Shown: positions 45,584 through 54,269 of the stretch, piece by piece
Position numbering within the stretch: position 1 is the first letter of the stretch
Layout of the letters: each line of letters begins with the position of its first letter
NCBI GenBank assembly: GCA_049587755.1
Contig: JBAVEN010000026.1
Coordinates: 1-64,000 of the forward strand
Direction: 5' to 3'
From: Bog-375 sp049587755
Lineage (GTDB): Bacteria; Acidobacteriota; Terriglobia; Bryobacterales; Bryobacteraceae
DNA: 64,000 nucleotides
Notes under the pieces: model-generated
What the model saw: only the letters and a program-made list of their open reading frames with translations
What the model was told of the DNA's origin: nothing
Database searches by the model: none
Translations under genes and position numbers: made by a program

Positions 45584-46162
45584 TTACTTCTTTGCTGGAG
45601 CGCCGCTTGTCTCGCTCGTGGGAGGGACGATTCCCTTCAGACGCATGTATGTGACCATGTTCCCGTAGTGTTCGTAGTCATGTGCAGTATTGGCCGAGAG
45701 CACCGTAAGCTTTGCGAAATCATAGTTCATCATTTTCATCATCTCGCTGCCCTTGGCATCGGTCATCCCGGCATACGTCTTACTGCAATAGGCAACCGCC
45801 CCTCTCAGTGCAGCTACCAGCTCCGCTTTGCTGGTCTTGTTTTTCTCGATCCCGCTAACGGGCGGAGCCTCGCCTGCAACCGACGAGCAAAAGAAGTACT
45901 GGGAATCGGCGAGGTGGCCGACCAGTTGCCCGAAACTCCGAACCTCCGGGGTCGGCTTAAACGGATAGTTCGCTTCGGGCATTTTCTCGGCAGCAGCGAT
46001 GACGACGCCGCTGAGCATTGTGTACATCTTGTTTTCGCTGACAGAAATGGGATTGGCGGGTGCTGATGGCGGTTGTACGGGCGCCGATGCCGGTCCTTGC
46101 GCGAGTACTGCAACCGGGACGGCAGACAAAGCAGCGAGCAAGAAAGAGAGTCTTCTGGTCAC
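45584..46162 (-). CDS. Exported DinB-like protein
   Basis: Protein of 192 residues from a GTG with an AAAGGAG ribosome binding site. The signal peptide ends VLAQ. Four helices follow with histidines at DinB metal-binding places (GHLADSQ and AHDYEHYGNMVTYMRL). Exported DinB-like proteins are common in Acidobacteriota and may handle thiols or metals; the substrate is unknown. Confidence 0.75.
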   Translation of the reverse strand: MTRRLSFLLAALSAVPVAVLAQGPASAPVQPPSAPANPISVSENKMYTMLSGVVIAAAEKMPEANYPFKPTPEVRSFGQLVGHLADSQYFFCSSVAGEAPPVSGIEKNKTSKAELVAALRGAVAYCSKTYAGMTDAKGSEMMKMMNYDFAKLTVLSANTAHDYEHYGNMVTYMRLKGIVPPTSETSGAPAKK

Positions 46163-46406
46163 GTGGAACGCTCCTTTGAGATAAGGTTACATCGCTCCGA
46201 GAAAATCTGAAAACAGCCTTCGGACCGAGTCCGATCAGGGGGTACGCGTTTGCTGGCCAAAAGGTTCAGTAAAAACATCAACCTGGTCCCTCTCTTGGCT
46301 GGACCAGGCCCGTCCGGAAGCCGGAAACCGAGACAGTAACTAACAGCACGGTTCCCTGGTCGTAGAGGCGCCAGACTGGAGACTCACCCACCCGCGCCGT
46401 CGCCCG

Positions 46407-47252
46407 TCAAGTCTTGATATGCTTCCAGTTGGCGATGCAGCGTTCGGCGGTTTCGAGTTCCGGGAAGCGGCTGCCTTCCTGCTCGATGAGATAGTATTCG
46501 ATGCCGCCGCCGTTCTCGGCCGCCTGGAAGATCGCGGGCCACGGCGCTGCGCCTTCGCCGAACAGCACCTGGTAGCCTTTGCCTTCGCCGGGCGCCCAAT
46601 CCTTGCAGTGCATGATGCGGATGCGGCCGGGGTTGGCCTGGATCCAGGCCACCGGGTCGGAGCCCGCTTCGATGCAGGTGCCGACATCGAGCTGCAGCAC
46701 AACTTCGGCGGGCGTGTTGGCCGCGATGACTTCGATGGGGCGTTTGCCCTCAATGGGAGTGAATTCCAGTTGATGGTTGTGATAGCCGGTGGCCATGCCG
46801 CGTGGCTTCAGTTTCTCGGCAGCCGTGCTCAACGTCTCGGCGACGGCCTTCCAGCCATCGAGGTTGGCGGGCCGTCCGGCGCTGGCCCAGATGATATATT
46901 TTGCGCCCAGGATCTGGTTGAGCTCGATCGCCTTGCCCATGCCTTCGGGAGTGAATGACTCGCCGCCATTGTGCGTGGAGTTGCAACGGATGCCGAGCGA
47001 GTCCATCAGCTTGCGCACCTGCTTGGCTTGGTCGGCGGTCCAACTGTAGTATGGCGCGTAGAATTCCACGACCTGGTAACCGTCCCGGGCCACCGCGCGC
47101 ACGGTGCCCGGCAGATCCCTGGCCAACTCCTCGCGAACCGAATACAGCTCCAGCCCGACCGGGACGGTTGAAGCCGATGCGCCGAATGCCAGACCGGCGG
47201 CTCCGGTGGCGGCGAGAAAAGAACGTCGGGAAACAGCATGGTCCGGTATCAT
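46407..47252 (-). CDS. Tat-exported sugar phosphate isomerase/epimerase-like protein
   Basis: TIM-barrel (AP-endonuclease-2 superfamily) protein of 281 residues. It starts with a Tat signal (SRRSFLAATGAAGLAFG). The metal-binding acids and histidines are seen in GYHNHQLEF and LDVGTCIEAGSD, and HCKDW is present. It probably acts on a periplasmic sugar or inositol-like compound. TATAGT (47259-47264) lies 6 nt before the ATG, so the transcript is likely leaderless. Confidence 0.85.
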   Translation of the reverse strand: MIPDHAVSRRSFLAATGAAGLAFGASASTVPVGLELYSVREELARDLPGTVRAVARDGYQVVEFYAPYYSWTADQAKQVRKLMDSLGIRCNSTHNGGESFTPEGMGKAIELNQILGAKYIIWASAGRPANLDGWKAVAETLSTAAEKLKPRGMATGYHNHQLEFTPIEGKRPIEVIAANTPAEVVLQLDVGTCIEAGSDPVAWIQANPGRIRIMHCKDWAPGEGKGYQVLFGEGAAPWPAIFQAAENGGGIEYYLIEQEGSRFPELETAERCIANWKHIKT

Positions 47253-47258
47253 GGCCAG

Positions 47259-47264
47259 ACTATA
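47259..47264 (-). promoter_or_regulatory. Candidate -10 of the sugar-epimerase gene (TATAGT)
   Basis: On the minus strand, 6 nt before the ATG and without a Shine-Dalgarno sequence. Confidence 0.5.
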
Positions 47265-47421
47265 GCACGGTGAGGCGAAGGCAGGAGCGGCGCTGAATTG
47301 TCCCGGTGCGGCGGATTGGCGCCTGCAGCGCGAGACCGGAACAGTGGGGGCCGGGCAGCTCGCCGGTCTGCGAAGACACACGCGATGGCCCATTCCCATT
47401 TTGCCAAACTTAGTAAGTGTT

Positions 47422-47508
47422 TGGTGCGGATGATAGGACTTGAACCTACACTCCCTTGCGGGAACTGGAACCTAAATCCAGCGCGTCTGCCAATTTCGCC
47501 ACATCCGC
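47422..47508 (-). tRNA. tRNA-Leu (anticodon TAG)
   Basis: An 87-base class-II tRNA. The acceptor pairs GCGGATG with CATCCGC, the anticodon stem is CTGGA/TCCAG with loop TTTAGGT (TAG), the variable arm is long (TCCCGCAAGGGA) and the T-loop is GGTTCAAGTCC. CCA is encoded. Confidence 0.96.
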
Positions 47509-47570
47509 GGAAGCTGATTGTAATTATACCGTGAGGAGCCCTGAGCGCCAAGCCGTTGGAGCGCTATACC

Positions 47571-49046
47571 TTACTCCGGACCCTTTCCATTAGGCGCTTC
47601 GAGCAGTCGCATCAGGGTGAACTGATCGTTCTCGTAAACGGTGGCCAATCGCAGTGGTCCGGCGGTAAGAACCGGGATCAGAAATCGGCGATCATCCGGC
47701 CGGCTTTTATCGGCCACAATGTAGTCCGGTCGGACCCGGCGCAAATATCTGACCATCCGCTCCGGCTGGCCCTCGGCTGGCCACCCGCTCGCAAACCTCC
47801 CGGTCGAAAGAGCGAGAACGCGAGGGTTCCAGAAGATCACCAGCGCGTGCGGAGCGGCCTGGCGGCGGACCGCGGCGCAAAGCGCCTCGTAGTTCGGCGC
47901 TGTCACGAGCGTGTCGCTTGCGTCGGGACGGAGCAGAGCGGCGTTCGCGGCCGGAGCGAACAGGAGCAGCGCCGCTGCGGCAACCTGCAGAGACCGCGCG
48001 AAGCGTTGCGGCACGCGTGCAGCAAGCGTCCGAAACCCTTCGAATATATAGACCATATATATCGGCATAACGCACAACAGGTACCTGGCGTTGGGCACCC
48101 AGTACACGCTGACCACGGCAAGGACCGTCAGCAGATACAGTTCTGTCACTCCTAGACCCGCGCGAACTCGCTTCGAAGCTGCGGCCAGCGCCAGTACGAG
48201 CGTCGCCGCCCAGAGCAGGTAGCGGAAGTAGTGACTCAGTGGGTTGGCGAAGACATAAGACAAGAATCCGGCGTACGCTGCTGCATGCCTGGCGATGTGC
48301 GGAATAGATCCCGTGAACTGATAAGCGTAACTGCTGTCCTTGTGGAGCAAAAGGTTGTTCAGGAGCATCGGCGGGATAAACGCGGCCGCGGTCGCGACCA
48401 GGAACGCAGTGGGCCGGCGTTTTCGCACGAGTTCGGCTCCGGCCACCGCGAGCAGAAATGCAAGCCCGATTGGGCGTATCAGATAAGCCCCCGCAATACT
48501 GAAACCGGCCAGCAGTCCCCATTTCCATGGATTCGTTTCATTCAGCCGCTGGTCGTAGATCCGCAAAAGCAGAAGCAGCACAAGAAAGGACACAAGTTGG
48601 TACGGCGCATCGGAGCCAAATGCATCGAAGCTCTCAAGGAACAGAGTGGAGAATCCGAACGCCACGATCAAAACCAAGGAGTAGACCGGCGGCAGCGTTC
48701 TCCGGGCATACAGATAGACCGGCCACAATGAGAGCACAAGAAACGTGACATTTAGCAGCTTGAATAACCTGATATCCAGCCCGAAGACGGCATAAACGGG
48801 CGCGAGCAGAAGCGGGTATCCGGAAGGATAGGAACTGGCGCCGACTTCGGTTGTCGATTCGGGCTGAAAGACGTAGCCTGTCCGCGCATAGGGAAGGCCC
48901 TTCACGATATTCCGCGCATGTGTCACATACATCGCCCAATCGGTTCCCTCGGACTGCATGCCGGGTGATAATTCAGCAGCCAGGAAAACGTAAAGCGCGA
49001 CCAGGAACACAGCCGCCAAGATAGGAATCGCCAACCGGGTCTTCAT
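47571..49046 (-). CDS. GT39-like membrane glycosyltransferase (copy 1)
   Basis: Membrane protein of 491 residues with about ten helices. The N-terminal loop has TDWAMYVTHARNIV, then YPSGYPLLLAP, with Asp/His residues as in ArnT/PMT-type (GT39/GT83) transferases that use lipid-linked sugars. Clearly paralogous to the gene at 51731 (shared FYIxHAKNLLEGxPY-like and YPxGxPLxLxP blocks). Its ATG overlaps the GT9 stop (ATGA), so the two are coupled. The acceptor is unknown. Confidence 0.8.
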   Translation of the reverse strand: MKTRLAIPILAAVFLVALYVFLAAELSPGMQSEGTDWAMYVTHARNIVKGLPYARTGYVFQPESTTEVGASSYPSGYPLLLAPVYAVFGLDIRLFKLLNVTFLVLSLWPVYLYARRTLPPVYSLVLIVAFGFSTLFLESFDAFGSDAPYQLVSFLVLLLLLRIYDQRLNETNPWKWGLLAGFSIAGAYLIRPIGLAFLLAVAGAELVRKRRPTAFLVATAAAFIPPMLLNNLLLHKDSSYAYQFTGSIPHIARHAAAYAGFLSYVFANPLSHYFRYLLWAATLVLALAAASKRVRAGLGVTELYLLTVLAVVSVYWVPNARYLLCVMPIYMVYIFEGFRTLAARVPQRFARSLQVAAAALLLFAPAANAALLRPDASDTLVTAPNYEALCAAVRRQAAPHALVIFWNPRVLALSTGRFASGWPAEGQPERMVRYLRRVRPDYIVADKSRPDDRRFLIPVLTAGPLRLATVYENDQFTLMRLLEAPNGKGPE

Positions 49047-50551
49047 CCCTTGAGCACCCAGGGTTGATTGTGTGGAACCGGCGCCGCCGGATCGACGGCC
49101 AGACGCATGCATATGTTCTGCCCTTTGCAAGGCGGCTGATGGGACATGTGAACACAAGGTGAACAGGGTATTTTCAAGTAATGGATCTCGTCGAGCCCGC
49201 GAGGGTTGGGGCGGATTAGCGTGCGCGGATCGGTCGGTCCCCAGAACGAAACCGTCTGGCGCCCGAGCAGCCGGCTGAAGTGCAACAGGGCCGAATCGAT
49301 GCAATACACCTCGTCCATGGCGGCAATGATCCGCACCGATTCCTTCAAGCTCGTCCTTCCCGCATGGTTGCGGATCGTGACGCGTCCTCGAAACCGCCGC
49401 TCCAGCAGGTTTGCGATCTGCTCGAGCTCCGCACGGTCCGCAGCGGCTCCCAAGAGATGCACCTCAACCACGCCCGGCTCGCATCGGGCAATCCGCGGCG
49501 CAACAACCTCCACCCACTCTTCGCGGCGTAGCATCCGCTCGCGGCTCAACCCGGAGCAGGTCGGCGCAATCGCCAGCCGGAACACTTTCCCCTCGAATCC
49601 GTACTCTCCCAGCCGGCTCCGGAATTCCCGCTCGCATTCCCCGCCATCCACCGGCGAGGTTTCTAACAGCGGGGCCAATTCCATCAAGCTTGTCTTTCGG
49701 GCATGATTCGGTACCGTAACGCGACTTCGGACCGGCCCCGCCATAACCGTCGTGATCCTTCCGAGGTCTGCACCGTGCGAAGGCGCTGTTGAAGCGTGCA
49801 ATTCCACCGTGGACTCACCCAGCGCAATCCGTGGCGCAACCGCCTCTGCCCACTCTTCGCGGCGCGCTATCCGCTCCCCGCCCACTTCTGAGCGAACCGG
49901 CGCAATCGCCAGCCGGAACAGATCTTCCTCAAGCCCGTATCCTCCCAGCCGGCTTCGAAGCTCCCGCTCGCATGCTGCGGCATCCACCGCCGAGGTACCG
50001 AATAGTGCGCCTAGCTGATCGTAGAAGTCGTAAATGCCGTTCGTGATGTTGCAGAAAAGAAGATGCGTGTTGAGGCGGCGCCGCCAGAAGGAGATATTCG
50101 TGAAGAACCCAATGCGGTTACGCGCAGCCGTCAGCAGAGCGAACACTGTGGTGAGCCGGCTGTGAATCTCCAGATCGATCAGAGCATCATGGCCGAACAG
50201 CCTCCGGCATACCCGTAGCGAATCGGCAGCCAGGGTAAGCAGCCCACGATCGTCGCGGACGATTACGATCTCGTCGAAGATGCCCAGCAGTTCTCCAAAC
50301 GGCGCTATCGCCGGGGTGGTAATCAGCGTCAGCTTTTCGAGACCGGGGAGACGCCGCAGAGCCAGCAGTGCCGGATAAGCGATGACCAGGCTGCCACCCC
50401 CCAACAGCTTTAGAATGGCTATTTCACGGCACTTCGAGAGATCGTGATCGCGGCGTAGCAGCTTTCCTAGAAGAATCGTTGGGATTCGCAGGGAGGCATG
50501 AAGAAAACCTCCGAAGTAGTAATCGAGCAAGAGCTTGGAGCGGAGATTCAT
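49043..50551 (-). CDS. GT9-family glycosyltransferase with an internal tandem duplication
   Basis: Heptosyltransferase-like (GT9) protein of 502 residues. The first half has AILKLLGGGSLVIAYPALLAL as in the family; the end has DSALLHFSRLLGRQTVSFWGPTDPRTLIRP and a cysteine-rich CSPCVHMSHQPPCKG tail. About 112 residues between (185-296) recur right after (297-408): both units run from a 'TS.VD..xCEREFRSRLG.YG' start to an 'NHAxKTSL' end. The extra unit explains the long length (typical GT9 is 340-400). Reading frame is intact. It may be a recent duplication that keeps or spoils function. Confidence 0.8.
   Translation of the reverse strand: MNLRSKLLLDYYFGGFLHASLRIPTILLGKLLRRDHDLSKCREIAILKLLGGGSLVIAYPALLALRRLPGLEKLTLITTPAIAPFGELLGIFDEIVIVRDDRGLLTLAADSLRVCRRLFGHDALIDLEIHSRLTTVFALLTAARNRIGFFTNISFWRRRLNTHLLFCNITNGIYDFYDQLGALFGTSAVDAAACERELRSRLGGYGLEEDLFRLAIAPVRSEVGGERIARREEWAEAVAPRIALGESTVELHASTAPSHGADLGRITTVMAGPVRSRVTVPNHARKTSLMELAPLLETSPVDGGECEREFRSRLGEYGFEGKVFRLAIAPTCSGLSRERMLRREEWVEVVAPRIARCEPGVVEVHLLGAAADRAELEQIANLLERRFRGRVTIRNHAGRTSLKESVRIIAAMDEVYCIDSALLHFSRLLGRQTVSFWGPTDPRTLIRPNPRGLDEIHYLKIPCSPCVHMSHQPPCKGQNICMRLAVDPAAPVPHNQPWVLKG
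49328..49663 (-). repeat. Intragenic tandem repeat, unit 2 (336 bp)
   Basis: Second copy of the duplicated part of the GT9 gene, the one nearer the C-terminus. Related to 49664-49999 at the protein level with many substitutions. Confidence 0.75.
49664..49999 (-). repeat. Intragenic tandem repeat, unit 1 (336 bp)
   Basis: First copy, in frame with the second. Shared motifs are CERE.RSRLG.YG, FRLAIAP, RREEW.E.VAPRIA and NHA.(K/R)TSL. Confidence 0.75.
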
Positions 50552-50835
50552 TTTGTCATGCCGCCAAACGGTGCAAGCTTCAGAACCCGACACGAGTCCT
50601 CAGAGGACTCCTGTCCCAAGAGTGTGAATAGCGCCCAACTTCTCTCCGAAAAATGTGGTCTGATCGCCCGCTTCGCCGCGAACCGCCGTTGGCGTGCGCA
50701 TCCATCAACTTGTGCGGCAGCCCGATTGGAGCCATGTTTTATCCGTCGAGCGGGCTGCATATCTCGCGGTTCTTGTAGCCGCCGCTTGCTGCGAGCCGCG
50801 CCGCTTCAAGCAGCGGCCGCAATGTCCAGCTCAGC
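50552..50835. other. Divergent intergenic region between the GT9 and GT2 genes
   Basis: The segment has no supported gene. It would contain the GT9 promoter on the minus strand, but I find no clear hexamers there. A 9-bp imperfect palindrome (AGTCCTCAGAGGACTCCT, about 50595-50612) is the only visible structure. Confidence 0.4.
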
Positions 50836-50865
50836 TTGACAAGTGTCGATTCAGGCGCCTACTCT
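50836..50865 (+). promoter_or_regulatory. Promoter of the GT2 gene
   Basis: TTGACA (50836-50841), an 18-base spacer and TACTCT (50860-50865), with the ATG 31 bases later and a GGAGG at 50880-50884. A good housekeeping-type promoter. Confidence 0.65.
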
Positions 50866-50896
50866 CAGGGGAGGATGATGGAGGCAGAGTTGTGTC

Positions 50897-51670
50897 ATGA
50901 AGGTCTCCATAGTAATACCGGTGTACAACGAGTTTCTCACGCTGCCGCTGGTGCTCGAACGAGTACTCGCCGCCCCGCTACCCGCGGGGTGCACGAAAGA
51001 AGTCGTCGTAGTGGATGATGGCTCGACCGATGGTACAACCGAATTACTCAAGAGATACACCGACTACCCTCTCGTCCATGTCCATCATTCAATCGTGAAT
51101 TTCGGCAAGGGGGCTGCTCTTCGCGTGGGATTGGCGAAAGCAAGCGGAGACGTTATTCTGGTCCAGGACGGAGACCTGGAGTACAGCCCCAGCGACTATG
51201 TTAAGGTTCTGCAGCCAATCGTGGACGGCGGAGCCGATGTCGTTTATGGGTCCCGGTTTTTAAACCCCATTGGCGGCATGAAATGGACCAATTGGCTGGC
51301 AAATCGAATCTTGACCATCGCTTCCAACCTGTTATTCAGGGCAGGAATCACCGATGAGGCCACGGCATACAAAGCATTTCGCACGAATGTCATTCGATCC
51401 ATTCGGCTAAACTGCCTTCGCTTTGAATTCTGCCCGGAAGTGACCGCCAAGATTCGCCGCATTGGCTGCGAGATTCACGAGGTGCCGATCTCATATAACC
51501 CACGCCACATTCTGGAGGGTAAGAAGATACGGGCAAGAGACGGCTACCAGGCACTCTGGACACTGATCCGCTACCGTTTCACTTCCTTGCGGTCTTTCTA
51601 CGAGACCGCACCAGACAGCGATCACCCTCAAGAGGTCCTGCATGGAGTGCAGCACAGCGCTGGCAAATAA
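50897..51670 (+). CDS. GT2-family glycosyltransferase (polyprenyl-phosphate type)
   Basis: Protein of 257 residues, GT2 fold, similar to dolichol/undecaprenyl-phosphate mannosyl- or glucosyltransferases. It has IVIPVYNE at about 5-12, VVDDGSTDGT, the metal-binding DGDLEY and RFEFCPEVTAKIRR. No C-terminal membrane helices, so it is the soluble or DPMS-type class. It may make the lipid-linked sugar used by the GT39-like proteins. GC content is lower than in the neighbourhood. Confidence 0.88.
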   Translation: MKVSIVIPVYNEFLTLPLVLERVLAAPLPAGCTKEVVVVDDGSTDGTTELLKRYTDYPLVHVHHSIVNFGKGAALRVGLAKASGDVILVQDGDLEYSPSDYVKVLQPIVDGGADVVYGSRFLNPIGGMKWTNWLANRILTIASNLLFRAGITDEATAYKAFRTNVIRSIRLNCLRFEFCPEVTAKIRRIGCEIHEVPISYNPRHILEGKKIRARDGYQALWTLIRYRFTSLRSFYETAPDSDHPQEVLHGVQHSAGK

Positions 51671-51696
51671 CGAATCGGCCGCCGCCGATTTGAAGT

Positions 51697-51724
51697 GTGA
51701 CACAATGGGTACCGGGGTTATGCT
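51697..51724 (+). promoter_or_regulatory. Promoter of the gene at 51731
   Basis: GTGACA (51697-51702), a 16-base spacer and TATGCT (51719-51724), 6 nt before the GTG start. This predicts a leaderless transcript. Confidence 0.5.
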
Positions 51725-51730
51725 CTGTCG

Positions 51731-53251
51731 GTGAACGACCTTTCCACGCCCAAGCTAGTGGGCTCAACGAACTTCCCAACAGCCGTCCAAAGTTCCGCGC
51801 GCTCCGCCCTTGTCCCACTTCTGGTTCTGGTAATTTTGATTGCTGGTTTCTATATCGTTACGCTCCGAGGAGGTCTTAGTTGGGGCGACGATTTCGCATT
51901 CTATATCCACCATGCGAAGAACCTTCTTGAAGGCAAACCGTACTCTGCGACCGGCTATATCTTCAATCCTTCGTTCCCCCATGTCGGGCCGCGGCAGTAC
52001 CCGCCGGGCTTTCCGTTGATGCTGGTACCTGTGATCGCGCTCTTCGGGATGAATTACACCGCGATGAAGGTCGAGACCATCCTCGCTTTCGCTGCTGCGC
52101 TGTTTTTTATCTTCATGCTTTTTCGGGACCGGCTGCCCTACTGGTGGAGCATTCTGCTGATCGCGTTGATTGGCTTGAATCCGTTCTTTTGGGGGATGCG
52201 CGACGATATTGCCTCGGACCTGCCTTTCTTCATGGTGGCGTGCGGCACACTTTGGCTGATTCAGTGGACGTATTCCAGCACGAAGGATGATCCCCATTTG
52301 GCTCTGGCGCTACCTGTTGGTTTGGCCATCTACGTCGCGTCGGCGATGCGTCCTCTTGGGTTGATGCTCATTCCCGCGCTCGGCGTCTACGATTTGCTGA
52401 AGGCTCGCCGGGTCAGGCCCTTTCCGCTAATAGCTATAGCTGTGGCCTCCCTTGGCGCCGTCCTGCAGATGATTGTGCTGGGAACAGATGGACGATACGC
52501 TCAACTGGATTTCCACCCCAAATGGCTTGGGTTCAGCCTGTTGGCCAACGTCAAAGACTATCGGGCATGCTGGCTGAACGGTTACTCGCACCCCATTTCT
52601 TACGGACTGTTCTTTGCAGTGGTGCTCGTGACCGTATACGGCGCCTGGCGCTCTCTTCATTCGGGCATGCGTGTATATGACTTATGGGCCATTTTCTATT
52701 TCTGCGTCGTGGTTCCTTATAGCGTGGTAGTTCATCGGTATCTGATTCCGCTGGTGCCCATTCTCATGCTGTATCTGTTCATTGGCCTGTATGCCCTGAA
52801 AGACGAGCTTTCCCCACGTGTGGCTCGGATCGTGTTTGCGTGTGGCGCCGTATTGGTTGTCTTCTCCTATGGAACTAGTTATGTAAAAGCCGAATCCGGC
52901 CCCATTCGTGAAGGGATATTCGATCCGGACTTTAGGGCTCTCTGTAGTTACATTCGCCTGTCCACAAGGCCATCCAGCCGTTTCATTTTCCGCAAGCCGC
53001 GTCTTTTGACGCTGGAGACGGGACGCGCGGCGGCCGTGTATCATCAGCCGGAAGATCCCACCGACCTGTGGAAGTTCATTGACTCAATCGGGGCTTCCTA
53101 TATTGTTGTCGCTGACGTTCCAAACGAGGAGTTCAACTCGGATCGCACTTATTTGAAGAGGTTCGTCTCGGCCTTTCCCGGCCGCCTGCTACGGGTGTAC
53201 CAGAATCGTCACTATCAAGTCTTCCGCGTCGCGGCTGCAAACTCACCGTAG
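51731..53251 (+). CDS. GT39-like membrane glycosyltransferase (copy 2)
   Basis: Membrane protein of 506 residues with about ten helices, paralogous to the protein at 47571. The N-terminal loop has WGDDFAFYIHHAKNLLEG and YPPGFPLMLVP. A C-terminal soluble part of about 100 residues has SIGASYIVVADVPNEEF. It probably transfers a sugar from a lipid carrier at the outer face of the membrane. It starts with GTG and lacks a Shine-Dalgarno sequence. Lower GC than flanking genes suggests transfer. Confidence 0.8.
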   Translation: MNDLSTPKLVGSTNFPTAVQSSARSALVPLLVLVILIAGFYIVTLRGGLSWGDDFAFYIHHAKNLLEGKPYSATGYIFNPSFPHVGPRQYPPGFPLMLVPVIALFGMNYTAMKVETILAFAAALFFIFMLFRDRLPYWWSILLIALIGLNPFFWGMRDDIASDLPFFMVACGTLWLIQWTYSSTKDDPHLALALPVGLAIYVASAMRPLGLMLIPALGVYDLLKARRVRPFPLIAIAVASLGAVLQMIVLGTDGRYAQLDFHPKWLGFSLLANVKDYRACWLNGYSHPISYGLFFAVVLVTVYGAWRSLHSGMRVYDLWAIFYFCVVVPYSVVVHRYLIPLVPILMLYLFIGLYALKDELSPRVARIVFACGAVLVVFSYGTSYVKAESGPIREGIFDPDFRALCSYIRLSTRPSSRFIFRKPRLLTLETGRAAAVYHQPEDPTDLWKFIDSIGASYIVVADVPNEEFNSDRTYLKRFVSAFPGRLLRVYQNRHYQVFRVAAANSP

Positions 53252-53292
53252 CGGTTAGGTCATCTCAGCGTCAGGCAAACAATCGGGCAACG

Positions 53293-53697
53293 TTACAATC
53301 CCAAACGGTCCACGATGGCTTCCACGCCGGCCTCGGAGACGCGCACTTCCAGCGCCGTTTCGGGCGGCGCGACGCGCTCGTCGAAGGCTTGGAACAGGGC
53401 CAGTTTGGCGATGGCGTACCGCTCGGTGGAAGAAAGCGTTCGCGCGTGAGCCGCTTCCCATGGGCGTATCGCGCGATCGGCCACCACCACCGCGGCTGGC
53501 AGCCAGTGCTCGCGGCCTGCCGACACGCGAAACTCGAATTCCACGCCGCGGCCCAGCCCGTCGCGCCACTGCCGGTGGCCTTCGAAAAAGTATTCGTACG
53601 CGTAGCCGCTTCGGGCGGTGTAGCTTTTGATACGGCGCACGGCGGGTGCCCCGGCCAGAGGCGCCGGCTTTTTCGAGAATAAGTCGATTCGCCACAT
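53293..53697 (-). CDS. Small protein of unknown function
   Basis: Protein of 134 residues from MWRIDLFSKKP. It has an alpha/beta pattern: RIKSYTARSGYAYEYFFEGHRQWRD, then VEFEFRVSAG and WLPAAVVVADRAI, then an acidic helix (TLSSTERYAIAKLALFQAF). I do not recognise it. An open frame extends 24 codons upstream. Confidence 0.6.
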   Translation of the reverse strand: MWRIDLFSKKPAPLAGAPAVRRIKSYTARSGYAYEYFFEGHRQWRDGLGRGVEFEFRVSAGREHWLPAAVVVADRAIRPWEAAHARTLSSTERYAIAKLALFQAFDERVAPPETALEVRVSEAGVEAIVDRLGL

Positions 53698-54120
53698 CAG
53701 GTTACGTGTAAACTTGCAACCAACAGTACCCCAGGTGCTATTGACAAGAATACCAACTGGCGTGAACATGTAGATGGAATCACACCGGTGGTTGATTTCG
53801 ACGCTGTCTTGTTAGCCGGCCCTAGCGGGCTGGCGGGAGGTGCCAGAATAGAACCGGGCTACGATGAGGGCGGCCTCATTCGCGGCAGGAACGGCAGTGC
53901 GGGAAGTTCTGAACGGTCGGAATAAGCCGAGCCAAAGGTTTTCGGCGCAGCGCCAGGAGCGCACAATGATGACCGGCGATAAGAGCCTCTCAGTTTCCTG
54001 TTTTGCGAGTGACCGCCCTCATTCTCTTTTTGTATCCTCCTTTTAAGACCTCTTCCTTCCTGCCTCGGTCCTCCCGAGCGTACCCGAGTGGCAGTTCGTA
54101 CTATTCGTCCCTCCAGCGGA
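53698..54120. other. Intergenic stretch upstream of the aminotransferase
   Basis: No gene is supported. It holds a TTGACA at 53741-53746 without a matching -10, a small GGCCCTAGCGGGCTGG hairpin near 53820, and T-rich runs at 54040-54060. A frame opening at 54003 joins the aminotransferase frame, but its composition is not protein-like. Confidence 0.4.
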
Positions 54121-54150
54121 TTGACGCGGGCTCCCGAGCTGCGGTATTGT
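54121..54150 (+). promoter_or_regulatory. Candidate promoter of the aminotransferase gene
   Basis: TTGACG (54121-54126), 18 bases, TATTGT (54145-54150). This gives a leader of about 110 nt with an AAAAAAGGAGAT ribosome binding site. Confidence 0.45.
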
Positions 54151-54269
54151 ATACAACGTCTCGTCCGCCGTTGGGCTCCGTCGAGCCACTGGGGCAATGT
54201 TGGACTTGTCGTTTTGTCGCGTCTCAGCCTTTTCTTGTCCCCGGCGATTTCGAAAAAAGGAGATCCGAC

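Noticed and set aside
54080..54130. tRNA-like string (ACCCGAGTGGCAG) before the aminotransferase
   Set aside because: Only a D-arm-like fragment; no acceptor, anticodon or T-arm partner.
54003..54269. Extension of the aminotransferase by 89 codons upstream
   Set aside because: The encoded stretch is low-quality, and the ATG at 54270 has a strong ribosome binding site and starts the Tat signal.
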